64,000 bases of DNA from Rhizomucor pusillus. Taxonomy: Eukaryota; Mucoromycota; Mucoromycetes; Mucorales; Lichtheimiaceae. Positions 26,377 through 38,814 of this stretch are shown here, piece by piece. How positions within the stretch are numbered: the first letter of the stretch is position 1; every line of letters starts with the position of its first letter. The notes under the pieces were generated by a model. That model was not told the origin of the DNA and made no database searches. It saw only the letters and a program-made list of their open reading frames with translations. The position numbers and the translations under genes were made by a program. The stretch lies in contig FWWN02000674.1 of the NCBI GenBank assembly GCA_900175165.2, positions 3,628 through 67,627 of the forward strand. Reading direction: 5' to 3'.

Positions 26377-29353
26377 ATGACAGACCGACGCAGTGGAATG
26401 ATACAATCTCTTGGTTATCCGCAGACTAGCACGATCGTTAGCCGTGCAGTAGCAGCCGCGGCTGCAAACAACCACCACCACTCTATTCGCCGAGGAGGCA
26501 GAGGCTCTAAGCGCTACTCCGTATCAGCATTTTATTCCATGGCAGCAGAGCAAGACGTCGAAGTAGAAGACGATCTCGCCAGAGGTGCAGTGTTTTTATA
26601 CGTCGGTTACTGTCCTGTATTTGGCCCTCTTTTAACTTTATCAGACACTTTGCAGCTCAACGTGATCTCCGCGAGCTTAAATCAAAGATATCAGCACAGT
26701 CTAAAAAGAACTTTATGCTGGAACGCGACGTCCGATTTTTGGATTCTCGGATCGCTCTGCTTATCCAGAATCGCATGGCGTTGGACGAGGTACAGCCCTA
26801 TATCAGCATCGATCAGCAACACTGTTACTCAAAAGTCATATATCTATGTAGCAAAACGAAGTAGCATCGCATTTAGAAGAGCATGATGAGGATAACGACG
26901 ACCATTACCCAGACGATCGCAAAATGCAGCAATACGGAAACCTCTTTTTTCTGTTGCAGACTGAACCACGGCACATTGCTACTCTCTGCCGACTTGTTAG
27001 CTTATCCGAAATTGACACTCTGCTCCAGACAGTCATGTTTACACTGTACGGCAATCAGTACGAAAGTCGAGAAGAACATTTATTATTGACCATGTTTCAG
27101 GTATAAAAAATTATTACAAAGAGACACATCGGATAACAGCTGACTTTTCCCCCCAATTATCTCAAGAATGTGCTCGCCGCGCAGTTCGAGACAACCACAG
27201 AATTCACTTCTCTGCTTCGAGCGAACACGCCCGTCTCGCGCATGATGACAACATATACGCGGCGAGGACCTGGACAGTCGTACCTGAAATCGGTGCTAGC
27301 CGACAAGATCAATGATCTTATCGAACAAAAGGATGTAAACCTGCAAATCAATCCTTTGAAGGCATGTTTTGGAATACAATGTCCCGATCGCAATTTGTAA
27401 CATTTTTCGCAAAAAAAAAGGTACAAGAGGAAATTTTGGACAAGTTGGAGCAACAGCACGGCCAGGTGCCTGCTGGATACTCCAAGAGCTCGACAGCTGA
27501 GGAAGCAGCAGCGGATCCACACGTCCAATCGCTTATTCAACCTCGTCTCAAGACGCTAATGAATGTCGCGGACTCTTTCCTGACTACGATAATCAACTCG
27601 CTGGATCAGGTTCCTTACGGTATCCGGTGGATATGTAAACAAATCCGTTCATTAACCAAGCGAAAATACCCGGACGCGAGCGAATATGCCATCTCGTCTT
27701 TGATTGGCGGTTTCTTCTTCCTCCGTTTCGTGAATCCAGCCATTGTGACACCTCAGGCATATATGCTTGTGGAAGGCATACCTAGTACAAATCCTCGCAC
27801 GACGCTGACTCTGGTACGCAAAGCTGAAAAGATTTAACATTTTGCATAACGTGGGAGATCGTGCTTCTTACAATGGAATAGATTGCGAAAATGCTACAGA
27901 ACCTTGCCAACAAGCCAACCTACGCCAAAGAAGCCTACATGATTCCGACAAACCCATTTGTAGAAAATAATAAGCAGCGAATCAACAAGTTTCTGAACGA
28001 TCTGTGCGAAGTGGGCGATTTCTATGAATCACTCGAAATGGATCAGTACATGGCGCTGTCAAAGAAAGATATCATGATCAACATCACACCCAACGAAATA
28101 TACAACACACAAGCTCTTTTGCAGCAGCATCTTGATGTCATTGCACCAAAGAGCACAGACCATTTACGGATATTGGTTACGGAAGTCGGTCCCGCGCCTC
28201 CGCAGGTGCCTCGAAAAGATAACAAGCCGATTGAACTGCCACTGTTCAGTCGATGGGAGATGCCTATCCAAGGTATTAACACTGACAAAAAAGTCGACCA
28301 TCTATGGGCACTGTATTTAATGATCCTTTTTCAGATCTAACAACCACTTTAATGTCTGAAAATAACATTACACAGAACGATATTTTGTACATGGAAGCCA
28401 AGGCCATTTTTGTACAACTTATCCGTTCACTACCTTATCTTGCAAGAAAGCCTTTGAGCCTGCCACGCATAGCCGAGACGGCTGGTACCGCCAATGACGC
28501 TCAGCTGGTACGCAAAGGCATCAAGGTCAAGGAGATGCTCCGAGAGTTGGAAGAAGCCGGAATAGTCGACAGCCGAGATGGATACAGTCTTTTGGTCGAA
28601 GAAATTACTCAAGAGCTTGCTCACCTCGGCGATCTTAAAGTCAAAGTGATGGAAGAGATGCGTTCACTTGAGAGTGTATATAAAACCATACAGGACCACA
28701 ACAACTACCTGAAAAGCCAGCTGGAAAGCTACAAGGCATACCTGCAAAACGTGCGCATCCAGAGTGGAGGCGGCGACAAGTCAAACAAGAAACAAGTGGG
28801 TATCGGCGTGCAGGTAACGGACGGCAAAGTCAAGCAACGGTCTGGCAAGACGCACATTCAAGGTCCTGTCAAGTTCTCACACCAGCAGCTCGAGAAGGAT
28901 GGCATCATTGTGGAGACTGAAGTACCGGAATACAGGTAACTATCGTGCGAAACAGCTTTTTTTTTTGGTTGCTTTACTTATATCTATTATAGACGCAACA
29001 ATATCTTTTTAACAATCACATCACCAATTCCCGGCACTTTTATTATTTCGCTACATTACAAAGGTAAGCAAAGATGAAGTCTCTAAGTGAGGCACAGCTC
29101 GCTAACATGATGCCTCGATAGGACGAGACAAGCCGATATTGGAGATCGACCTGAAGCTGGATGATTTGCTAGAAAAGCAGCAAGACAATGTGCAGCTACT
29201 GGATCTCGAGTATATAAAGCTTAATGTCAACAAGACATTGCAGCTGCTCACCAAAACTTTCATGTCTCGTAACAAGTAAGTATCTGTACGGTCATGTTAA
29301 TTGACATTTCGTTTATTCATGGTTTTGGTTTTAGGACTGGTTTCTTTTCATGA
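26377..29353 (+). CDS. GAP1: Ras GTPase-activating protein, Gap1 type (RasGAP + RasGAP C-terminal domain)
   Basis: Negative regulator that speeds GTP hydrolysis by Ras. Ten exons: 26377-26584, 26656-26789, 26852-27100, 27167-27361, 27421-27813, 27882-28272, 28335-28935, 28993-29063, 29122-29275 and 29335-29353; phases close to 804 residues. Order: Ser/Arg-rich N-terminus, coiled region (about 70-115), RasGAP domain (about 140-400) and RasGAP C-terminal domain (about 560-800). The arginine finger is present (LLRANTP, Arg215), unlike IQGAPs where it is lost; the [12 protein letters not shown] motif is at about 362-372. Layout matches fission yeast Gap1 rather than neurofibromin. Intron 4 (27362-27420) starts with GC, not GT: AAG|GCATGT. 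If the last intron is kept, the protein ends at 29279, a few residues shorter. Confidence 0.9.
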
Positions 29354-30254
29354 GACATTTCTCTAGTCCGTCTTATTCCTCGCAGACTCTTTCTCCCGAC
29401 TCGTGACTACTGTCCTTACAAACAAAGTTACTATACTTTATTTTAATAATGCTCTTTAAATATTATGAAATTGGATGAATCATGTGTTTTTTCTTCTCGT
29501 CGTCAACGCACGTTAGGATCCTGCCATTATTTAATGTATCCAAGCAAAGTCGAATTAGCCAACTCTCAAGAACCTTAAAGCAAAAACTTTTTTACTTTAG
29601 ACCTAGGCTCCATAATCGAAAATATCGCTTTTAAGGTTTCCGTTCCTGCAGCTTGAGGATGCCGGATTTCTTCACTACAGCATGCACGGACACAAGCATA
29701 CACCCCCAAGCACCCGAGCCTCTCAAGATGGAAATTCCTGTTAACAGTTAGTCTTACCCAAGAAATTGCCTCTTTGGAGCATGCAGCAAGAGTTGGGGAA
29801 TCAGAAGGGGGAGCCGTTCAGAGGATCAGAGAGCTGCAAGACGTGTTAAAAGGTCGTTTTATATTGGATAAATCAAAAGCTGTGTCTCTATACACCAAAC
29901 TGAACAGAATCAATGATGAAAAACTATCTGAAGTGCCATGGGCTGAAAGGTAAGCTCGCTGCATGCTCCAAAGAAGGCAATTTTTTGGGTAAGACTAACC
30001 GTAACAGGAATTTCCATCTTGAGAGGCTGGGCTTCTCGGGAGGGGGATGTATACAGCTGCATATCGAATGACAAGCACGCAGCTCCAACCCTCTTAGTAA
30101 CTGACCTCGACATATCAAATCAAAATATAAAAAGAATTCTGGGCAGTAGACGAATATACATTTTCGTCGAAATTTGCTTAAAGGTTGAGCGAAAAGGTAA
30201 AAAGATACAAGTACAGTAGTCATTATCTACACAGTAATATAAATATCTGTCTAT
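29354..30254. other. Intergenic region holding a foldback repeat
   Basis: 900 bp between the convergent GAP1 and HEATR5 genes. The first 300 bp are AT-rich with a small hairpin (CCTTAAAGC near 29573 against GCTTTTAAGG near 29626). The remainder is taken up by the inverted repeat described separately. Confidence 0.6.
29690..30056. repeat. Foldback element: inverted arms around a coding-like segment
   Basis: Two arms of at least 73 bp are reverse complements with only a few mismatches and single-base indels: roughly 29715-29790 and 29957-30031. Weaker similarity reaches outwards to about 29690 and 30056. The arms are parted by about 165 bp. The left arm and the spacer form one open frame (about 29657-29950) that reads like real protein (Glu/Leu/Arg-rich, including EIASLEHAARVGESEGGAVQ and RIRELQDVLKGRF) and ends at a good splice donor, GTAAGC. 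I do not recognise the protein. It may be an inverted partial gene duplication, a MITE that has caught an exon, or a source of double-stranded RNA. Confidence 0.7.
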
Positions 30255-33200
30255 TTAAGCAAAATTGCTAAAATCAGTCTTGAGGTGAATGGTAGGTTTC
30301 TTGGACTCATCGGCGAATCGATTCATATTTCTTTGTTGTTCTAGCTGCTGTCGTTGTTGTTGCTGCTGCTGTTGACTAGAGAGAATGCTTTGGCGCATGG
30401 AGTTTTCCAATTTTGTGCGTGTTACTGGAGGCAAACTGTTGACGGCATCGCGGAAAATTTGAGGTCCCTCCGTAGCAAGTGCCATGATATGCGGCATGAT
30501 AACGTTGCATGGACCTTGCAGATCTAACAACGTAGTCAACGTCGACAAAACTATAGCCAAAATTTGTGGTCCTGCAAAGACAAGGGCATTGAGTAATAAA
30601 TCTCCATATCGTTTTTGCTAAGTAATACATACTTTCAGCTTCAGTGACACATCCAGGTAAGGACACCAAAGTTTTAATATCCTCCTCGATCAACGTGACT
30701 CTATCTTCCACTTTGCCATTCGACAGAAAATGCTTGGTAACTTCAGGAACCATCGTCTGGATCATGTATCTTGAGAGGCAAGTTGACGCTGGTGAGTCTG
30801 GATTCTTTTGAGGGGCTTGAAGCAGCATACGGAGTGATTGATGTGTTGTCAACAAGGTCTAAATTTTACGAATATGTCAGGGTCTCTGTGATACTTATAA
30901 ATTTTGGAATACAAACCTCCACGTCGTCTGATTGAAGTGTATGGCTCATTATTTCAATGAGCAGACCACGTCCATCAGCGTGCTGCATGAATGCGGTGGG
31001 ACAGCCAACAACGATCAACACTGAGGCAAGCAATCGACTTTTGAAAGATGCGTCAGGTTTTTTCCTGCAAGAGACAATTAATCGCTAATATATAAAGAGA
31101 AAATTATCAACTTACATTTCTCGATAGCAATCCAGCAAAGTATGCAACATGGCACTTGTGACGTGAGACAACGATGATATCTCTTGAGCAGCTAATGTTG
31201 GTTCAGCCGAAGGTAGCAAGGATTTTAGCGACAAGAGCATTCGAGGAGCCAAGGACTGATAGCTAGGCTCCAAATAGATATCTATTACACCATGCTCAGC
31301 GCCAGATTACACAATGCAGCAATTAGTTGCGCTTACCTGTAAATACTTTGAAATAAATGGCAAGAAGATCAACTTTGTAGCGCGCCGGGGTGATATTGAT
31401 AAGCATACAAAATTCGTCCAAACATGAACCAAGTAACTTGGCAGTATTTTCTTTGCTTGCGGCATCGTTTTGGCCTGGCGAAATAAGTTATATCAGCAAT
31501 CTGATAAAGACCTTTTTTTCTTCTTGGAACTTACGAATGGAAGAAGGCTTGTTGGACAGCGATGGCACATTTCGCATAAACACGTTCATCAGCAGTCGCA
31601 GAACATAGTAGAGTTTAGCTGTCGCCGGAAAAGCATCCGGCTCAAGTGCGCGATCAACCGCATCAACGTCGCTGCGTAGAATTTTATGAGTCACGAGAGT
31701 TAGAAATATCATATACCCACGTTTTACCTCTCATTTTCCAAATCATCGCAAAGATATTGTTTCCCATAGTTCTCTGTCAGCTTTTGCACGATCTCAATAA
31801 TGTAAAGCTGCACTCGGTATCCCTCCGTCTGGATAAGTCGGTCAAACACGTTGACCAATTCCAAAAATACTGCTTTTGGAACAAATTCCTTTCCGGCAAG
31901 ACAAGGTTGTATAAAAGTCCTCAGAGCCCTTAGACAAATCACCATGGTGCTTGAAGTCTCGAAGCGACCACTGGAGATCCGAGACAAATTTTCAATGCAC
32001 AAGCCGAATAAAACGTAAAACAGATCGGAGGGTTTGTCGTCATCTGTCGTCTCGCGACTCTTTTCAATGGCATCCATCATAGAAGGTGCATTCATATCGA
32101 TCAACGTGGCAACTGCCTCCATTATCTTCAACCAAGACCGTCTGTAATACTATCATGCTATTAGTATTTGATCAGACTATGGTGCTTGTTTGAAACGTAC
32201 CGGTAACACCACTTGCTTCGTGGCAGCAGAGTACATAGAGTCGATTCCACCTGACGAAGATGCTTGCACTTTTCCCACGTTGCTTGTCAATGCAATAATA
32301 TCTGATTCTAGTCGTATCTTTGCATAGTCTTGAAGCGATCGTAACCAAAGTGGACTTAATGCAGCAACGTTCCTAGAGAGGGAGCGATGTCAGATTTTGA
32401 TTTTAATAGAAAAGGCTGGATACAACTTACGGTTGCAGTACTTGTTTCAAGTAGTCTTGATGCTGGCTAGCCACTTGGAGCTCTGCCCAAGCGTTCAGTA
32501 CCGAGAGTTTGACCATGACGGACGCATGCGGGCTCAGGTCTTTGACTTCACCCACGCCTGTAAGTTGACTTCCATCTTTGACCTTATCCAGCGAAGCCGT
32601 TAAAAGCTTCAACACACGACCTAGCTGGTACAGATCCTTGACGATACCACTGCCGACATAGATGGCACACACTCGAACAGCAGCTGAGACAATTTCTGAC
32701 GACGAGTCGGCTCCAAATGCAGGCGTTAAAGCAGCGCCGATCTGAGCTGCATATTGTTCAAGGAGTAGGGTGCCTTCAAGATCAGGATCAGCAGTAGCAG
32801 CAAATTTCTACACGCAGTTGTTAATCCTTTTGTCAAATATATACTCCAAGTTGCCCCCTCTCTCTCTATACTTGCCTCGATAACCATACGCAGCAAACTG
32901 ATACCAGCTAAACGAAGTTCATCCACGTGAGCCGTGGCAGCAGAGAAAGAGAGTTTGATTAGATCTGGGACGCGGAAAACGAGGTAATCGCCCAATCCGG
33001 CTTGTTGCCGTCGCGCACGAGCCATAACAAGATCAAAATGCTCGCGTATACCACTGATCGCAATCAATTCGATCGTTTTTTGCAAACATTGCAACGCAAA
33101 CAGCTGCGTACGCCATCGCGGAGGTATTTCCAAGTTGATAGTTAGCCGTGAAGTCATCCCTGATGCATCGGCTACCGTGGTCGTGATATCCATGTGATGG

Positions 33201-36200
33201 TCATCGTCTGCAAACCCTGCTGCGTCGTCGTCGATGTAATCGTCTTCCTCATCGTCATCGAAACTGCCGTCTATCTCGCCTGGGACATCGTCTGTCTTTG
33301 CCATTTCTGCGGAAGCGTCAGCTGATCCTGCTCCAGGTTTCGTACTTGCACCGCTCATGATTCGCTTTGTAATATTAACCCACACGGATGGCTCGTTCAC
33401 AGCAGTTTCCTTGAGCCAGCTTCGGATCACGTTCTTCACGTCCGATAGCCCGGGGTCGGTATCCAGCATTTTGAATAGCTCGGTATCCAGACCAGGCTGA
33501 GCAGCTTTGAACACAAGCTCGGCATCGCGCTGTACAAGTTGATACAGACATGTCACTGCTGCTTTCTTGAGTGGCAAGTGAAGACTGACGATTTGGTTTT
33601 GCATGTAAGGCACTAATTCTTGCATATTCAGGTATTGCGGCGCAAACATCAAGAAATGCTGGATACATCGAATCGCTTCCACGTTAACTCGTTCATCCGG
33701 TTCTAGTCTGAGTTCTTCTACGATGTTCAAGCAAAGCTCTCGTATTTTCGAGGATGCCTGAAGTTCGGGACCGAGAGTTCCAATCAGTTCGTAAATGATG
33801 CGACCGAATTCTTGATATGCAGTGAAGCCGACGCTCATACCAGCATTGGATACTGCAACCGACCCACTGCCAGGTTCGTGTGTATCACTGAGGTATAGCT
33901 TGGCCACCATTCCCAGAGTGCTGTTGACATATTGCGAGAACATCAATCCTGCAGCGCTTACTGTCATTGCAATAGCTTCCAGAGCCCAAGCGTGGACGAC
34001 TGGGTGTGGATCGCTGCTTAGAGATACCAGTATACCGAAGAGTGTTTTCAGATGCGGTGCAGCGGCCATTCCGCCGACGTGAGTGTAGATGTATCCGATA
34101 GCCAAGGCACATCCAGCTCGTACATCCGGGTCTCGATTGCTCACTACGAGATCGACCAGTTGCTGCATCTGCGCTGCAACAAATGATCCGCCAATGATAG
34201 CTGTTAAACGCCCAATTGTCTCACTAGCGGCATTGCGCAAGTAAGGATCAGGGTGGACGATCGCTTCCATTAAAATTTCTTGCACAAGCTGCGTTGCTCG
34301 GCCCATGGAAAAGCTACTTTCCACTTCCTTCTTGTAATTTGCCGTCATCATGTTTTTGAACGCTCCCAAAAGTGCAGTGGTGACATTAACGAGTACGGCT
34401 GCTCGTTTTGGAGAGTTCTTTTCTACTCGGGTATCCTTGACTATGCTAACGATATGTTCGAACGTGGATTCTTGCACTGGAGGCGGCTGACTAGGGAACA
34501 GTGTCGCAAATAGCTCAATACTGGAATCGACGTACGCAGTGGAGGGTGCCGGCGGTTGCGGTGCGACTAGACGTCCCAGTTGATCTTTAGCTGCAAAGGT
34601 AGTGTATATGTAGATTGGATCAAGTTCAATGGAGCCGATAATTGGGCGCTCCAGCAACTCTTCCACTTTTTGAAATCGATCTTTTGTCACCCATTCCTTT
34701 CCACGGTTATTCTCTTCATCTTCGTCTTGCATGCCGACTTCAATTCTGTATCCTTGCATTTTGCTAGTTACACCGTAACCGTGGCCATCTGGTGTATTCC
34801 ATAAGCTGACAAACTGTCCAGGAACGGATGCTATAACCTGTGCATGTGCTCCAGAGGAAGGCGAAAGCTTCTCGGGCTCGATAAATACATTTAGAGAATT
34901 GCGAATTAAGCTTGTTAAAGAGGACTCGTATGTCGAAAGCAGAGGTCGGATCGTTACAAAGCACTGGAAAATTCGTTTCCGAAGGGCATAGTATTGATCA
35001 GTGAGCTTCGTGCTATATGGAACACAAGGCGAAAGTGTCGAACTGTTGAAAGTGGAGGGAGCAGTGGCGAGAAAGGCTAAGGTGTTGTTGAGCAAGGCGG
35101 CAATTCGTTTGGCAATATCCAGGGTGACAAGTGTATCTTTGTTGTGAACGAGGAAGCAATATATGGAGTTGATGGCTTGTTCACGAGTAAAGAATAGAAA
35201 CGACCATTCGGATTCAGCCCGAATGGCATTTGCTTCCTTGCCAGTCGGTTTAGGCAGACATCCTTTCCAGAGAAGGAGGAGTTGTGGTAAATGCAACTTT
35301 ACAAGGTTTGGACCAAGACACATAATGGATCCTACAAGTACCCAAGCTGTCTGTATTTGGACGCTGGCAAAAACTGGGTCCTTGTGTGTATTCTTTAACA
35401 GCTGTGTTGCCAGTGACATTGCTCGTGCGCTTAAATCGAAAGATGTGTATATCGGGCGAGAAGGGAAAACGCTCATAACGGCTCCAACAGTGTAGGCGTA
35501 TCCAATGATGCGCTTTCTCAAGTCGACCGTCGCACTAGGATTTGTCAGGTTGGATAAATCCTTTTCTAGCATATTGAGTGCTCTTGGAAGTAAATATGGT
35601 AGATTGGACGGCAGTGCGTGACATACACACCGAATACACCACGCTGCAGCCGACTGCACCGAGAAACTCGGATGTGTCAAGAGCAAGAATAAAGGATCAA
35701 CAATGATATCCTTGAATAGAAATAAAATTAGGACAAATAAATTTGTGAAAGGCTATGCTGAAAACTGGTACCTGTACAACATTTGCTCCAGATCCTAATT
35801 CGCATATCAACGCCGATATTAAGTTTGTCACGCAAATCAAAGTATGTTTGTTAGGCGGCGGTTGATTTGGTAAAAGCGGCGGCCAGCCTTTTACAAATTC
35901 TGTTACGAGCAGGCGGATGGCTGTTCCTTGACCTTGTTCACTTAACAGTCGCTTAGCAATAGTGTTGTTCATCAAAAAGAACACTTGAGCTCGTGCGAAA
36001 GCTCCATCTGAAGAAGAAAGGTTTTGCTTTGAGGTATCCAAAAGTTCTCGCAGGATATGTCGAGCAATTGTCGCATAGTTTGTTTCAACGAATTCCGTCC
36101 CAAGAAGAATGAACAAAGTCGCATAAGTTTCGATAATGCCAATTTTCGTTTCTCTGGAAACGTTGGGTCGATTGTAGCATGCCGAAAGCTGATTTAGCAT

Positions 36201-37270
36201 TTCGTCGATGCTCATTAAAGTTGTACTGGACATCTCGCCGATCTTGCTGGCATTCTCCTCGCCCGTGATCGCAAACTTAACCGATGGCTTGTTAGGATCA
36301 GTCGTGGCGTTTGACTGTGTAAATGCAAGCAGAGTTGCACATAGTGAGGAAACCGCTCGTCGAACTGGGAAGGTAGAATGCTCGAATGCTTTGAAAAATA
36401 TCTGCAAATATGACTCAACATCGTGCACTGTAAGTGTTTGACGTGCATGTTGGATGATAGCCTGCGTGCATTGAGCGCTTGCAATGCGCATTGCAAGCGC
36501 TCTGTCTGCCAATCCATTCTTCAGCTGCTTTGTCAGGTCTTTCAAGATAGCTTCGGTAGCTCCTTTGCCAGCGCCTTTCAGCAGCAACGTGAATGCATTG
36601 ATAGCTTCCAATCGGAGCAGCATTGGATGCTGATGCAGGTTCATGATTAATAAGGGACAATCTCCTTGATAGATTCCCGGACTTACGTTCGTGTTTTTAA
36701 TAACTTTAATCAAAACATTTGCTGTTTCTGCGAAGAGAGATAAAACCTTGCTGCCCACAGCTCCCATTATAGCACCCGTCGTCGATATAGCCGCACTGAA
36801 TGAAAGCGATGAAAGGTAAGCATAACTGCAAATTTCGATTATCCTATTTCCCACTTACATTCTTGTTTCCTTTTCGATATTTTTGTTTGCACTTATCAAG
36901 CTGTGGAGCGCGGTAACAGTATCAAAAAGATTGCGTGTCTCGCCTTTAGTGTATAATAATACGTAGCAGCGTCCTATAAGGAACCGTATTGGTCTTCGAG
37001 GTCTGGCTGTCGTGAGCGATATTAAACGCAATAGTGTCTTTTCCAAATGCGCTTGCACTTTTTTCAAGGTATCCTATATTTTTCGTGAGACGCGTCTAAG
37101 TTCAAGGACGATCGATGGTGACTTACAGCGTCCGCCATTTTGCACTCGCGCTCGACTTGGGCAAGCCATTGGAGCAAGTAAAGCTCCTGCTTGTCAGCGC
37201 TCTCGGCGTTTTCAAGCTTCTGCTCATCCAAGACGAACACAGAAGGAATGTCTTGAGGCGCCAAGCTCAT
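30255..37270 (-). CDS. LAA1: HEAT-repeat protein HEATR5/Laa1 (AP-1 accessory factor)
   Basis: Very large HEAT-repeat protein; yeast Laa1 and human HEATR5B bring the AP-1 clathrin adaptor to the trans-Golgi network and endosomes. Fourteen exons: 37270-37127, 37073-36859, 36795-36687, 36629-35772, 35710-32876, 32807-32431, 32372-32201, 32149-31728, 31671-31535, 31474-31337, 31281-31116, 31064-30917, 30858-30633 and 30571-30255. All phases close, giving 2087 residues against 2071 in human HEATR5B. Typical family sequences: YLLQWLAQVE near the N-terminus, HPSFSVQSAAAWCIRC, QTAWVLVGSIMCLGPNLVK, HLPQLLLLWKG and LLLEQYAAQIGAALTPAF. An acidic linker and a Gln run (SSQQQQQQQRQQ) lie towards the C-terminus. 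Intron 5 has a GC donor (GAG|GCAAGT at 32875), required to join LRMVIE to KFAATADPD. Confidence 0.92.
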
Positions 37271-38449
37271 TCCTAAGCTTCAGAGAAACAAGCTTTGCGG
37301 AATCCACCCGGATCAGGTCCGCTCTTTGCCTCGGCATTGCCAGCTGAAAAATTCCCAGCTCCTCTCCTATCGGCTGCTTGCTCAAACATCCTCCATCCTT
37401 TTTTTTTCGTTATCCATTTGAAACAATTGAGTCTTTTGATTAATGATGGTAATAAGCTTCAAGAGGACGATGATTCAGCAGAGCAGTCATTTCTCGCTAT
37501 CTGTGTGGGAGTCTATATTATATTTTGAACAAGCTGACAGCAACCAAAAAGCAGGACTATTGCACATCGCCATTTTTTCCTTCATCATCACACCTGAAGA
37601 GATATTTCTTGCACAAAGAAAGCTCACGGCCGAACTCTGTAATTCAATAATCCAACATTTCATAAGCAACTCTGGAGGACGAACAAACTCATTTTATGTA
37701 TTTTGCCACCACCATTGAAGCTGATAACGGTGCATTCAACCTTAGAAGAACGTTCGATCCTGCCTATCTATTGCCTTCTGGGCTAATGCTATCGGGTGAC
37801 GCAGGCCGCGACTCCTCTGAGGACACGGTTGAATGAACTTGGAGCCGCAAAATCATGCGACGAGGAACGGCAGGCAGCTTTTTATTTTATCCCCTTTCTT
37901 TTTCTATCAAATGTCGACGTTAGGCCAGGCCTCGTGTCTTGTTCTGGGTCTAGAATCCACACTAGAAAATCGCAAAAGGCCAAAGAGATAGTCGATAAGT
38001 CACCTTTTGGAGTGGCCTGCATTTACGGCACTGATCCCTTGGAACCTAATGCCATTGGAAAGACCCTGATTCTGAAGAACCCTTTCAAATACCAGCCGTA
38101 TCCAGAGACTCCACCGCCTAGCCCCGCCTTACAACCTGCCAACCATGACGAACGACAAGGCACAGGTATTGTTGCCTCCAACGTGTTTGAATTGCACGAG
38201 CAACTGATTCATTTTAGTTTCTTAACTCGAAGACGATAACTGACGTGTTGCGAGTGTATGTAGTAATTCATTGTTGTTTGGGCATGGTGCTGCTATTTGA
38301 TCTCTGCCCCACCTGAATAAATCATCATGCAAAGAAGGCAAATCATTTCAAGAAACCATAGGCAGATGCCGTTATCCTAAAAATCACTCAAAAACTTGCA
38401 AGATCTGACTTCCTTTTGTTTTTTGACAGGCTCGGTCAAACTAGACCCT
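37271..38449. other. Region upstream of HEATR5 with no secure gene
   Basis: Contains the HEATR5 promoter. A 147-codon plus-strand frame at 37796-38239 has a Pro-rich stretch (YQPYPETPPPSPALQPANH) and ends in an open, unmatched tail. It could be a worn 5' piece of the LINE that follows, but I cannot support this. Confidence 0.4.
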
Positions 38450-38814
38450 CTGCCTGGGATGGAAGTGGCAGTTCCTCTCTGGAGTTGACAATTACATCAA
38501 GAGTGTTGTTCCGTTTGGAAGTTTTTGAACCGCACGCTATGTGGATCTGTTTGATTTTGGTCGAATTACTTGTTCAGCAAACTACATCATAAGCTTGGCC
38601 AAGCACAGATATTTCAGCATCTATCCGCAAAGCAACGATTCGTGCTCGTACTACTGCTATCACGTTCGCACTTGATCAATTGAATGCACTTCGTCAAGGC
38701 TGCCAGAATCCTCTGTGACCCGACCACGATCCACTCTCAAGACGGCTCTTGTTGCACATAATGGATTGATCCAATTCTGCAAAGGCTGCGTAGAGATGTA
38801 GAAAGCCAAGGTCG

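Noticed and set aside
37796..38239. 147-codon frame upstream of the LINE relic
   Set aside because: Could be LINE 5' sequence but has no RT, endonuclease or zinc-knuckle signature; not called as a gene.
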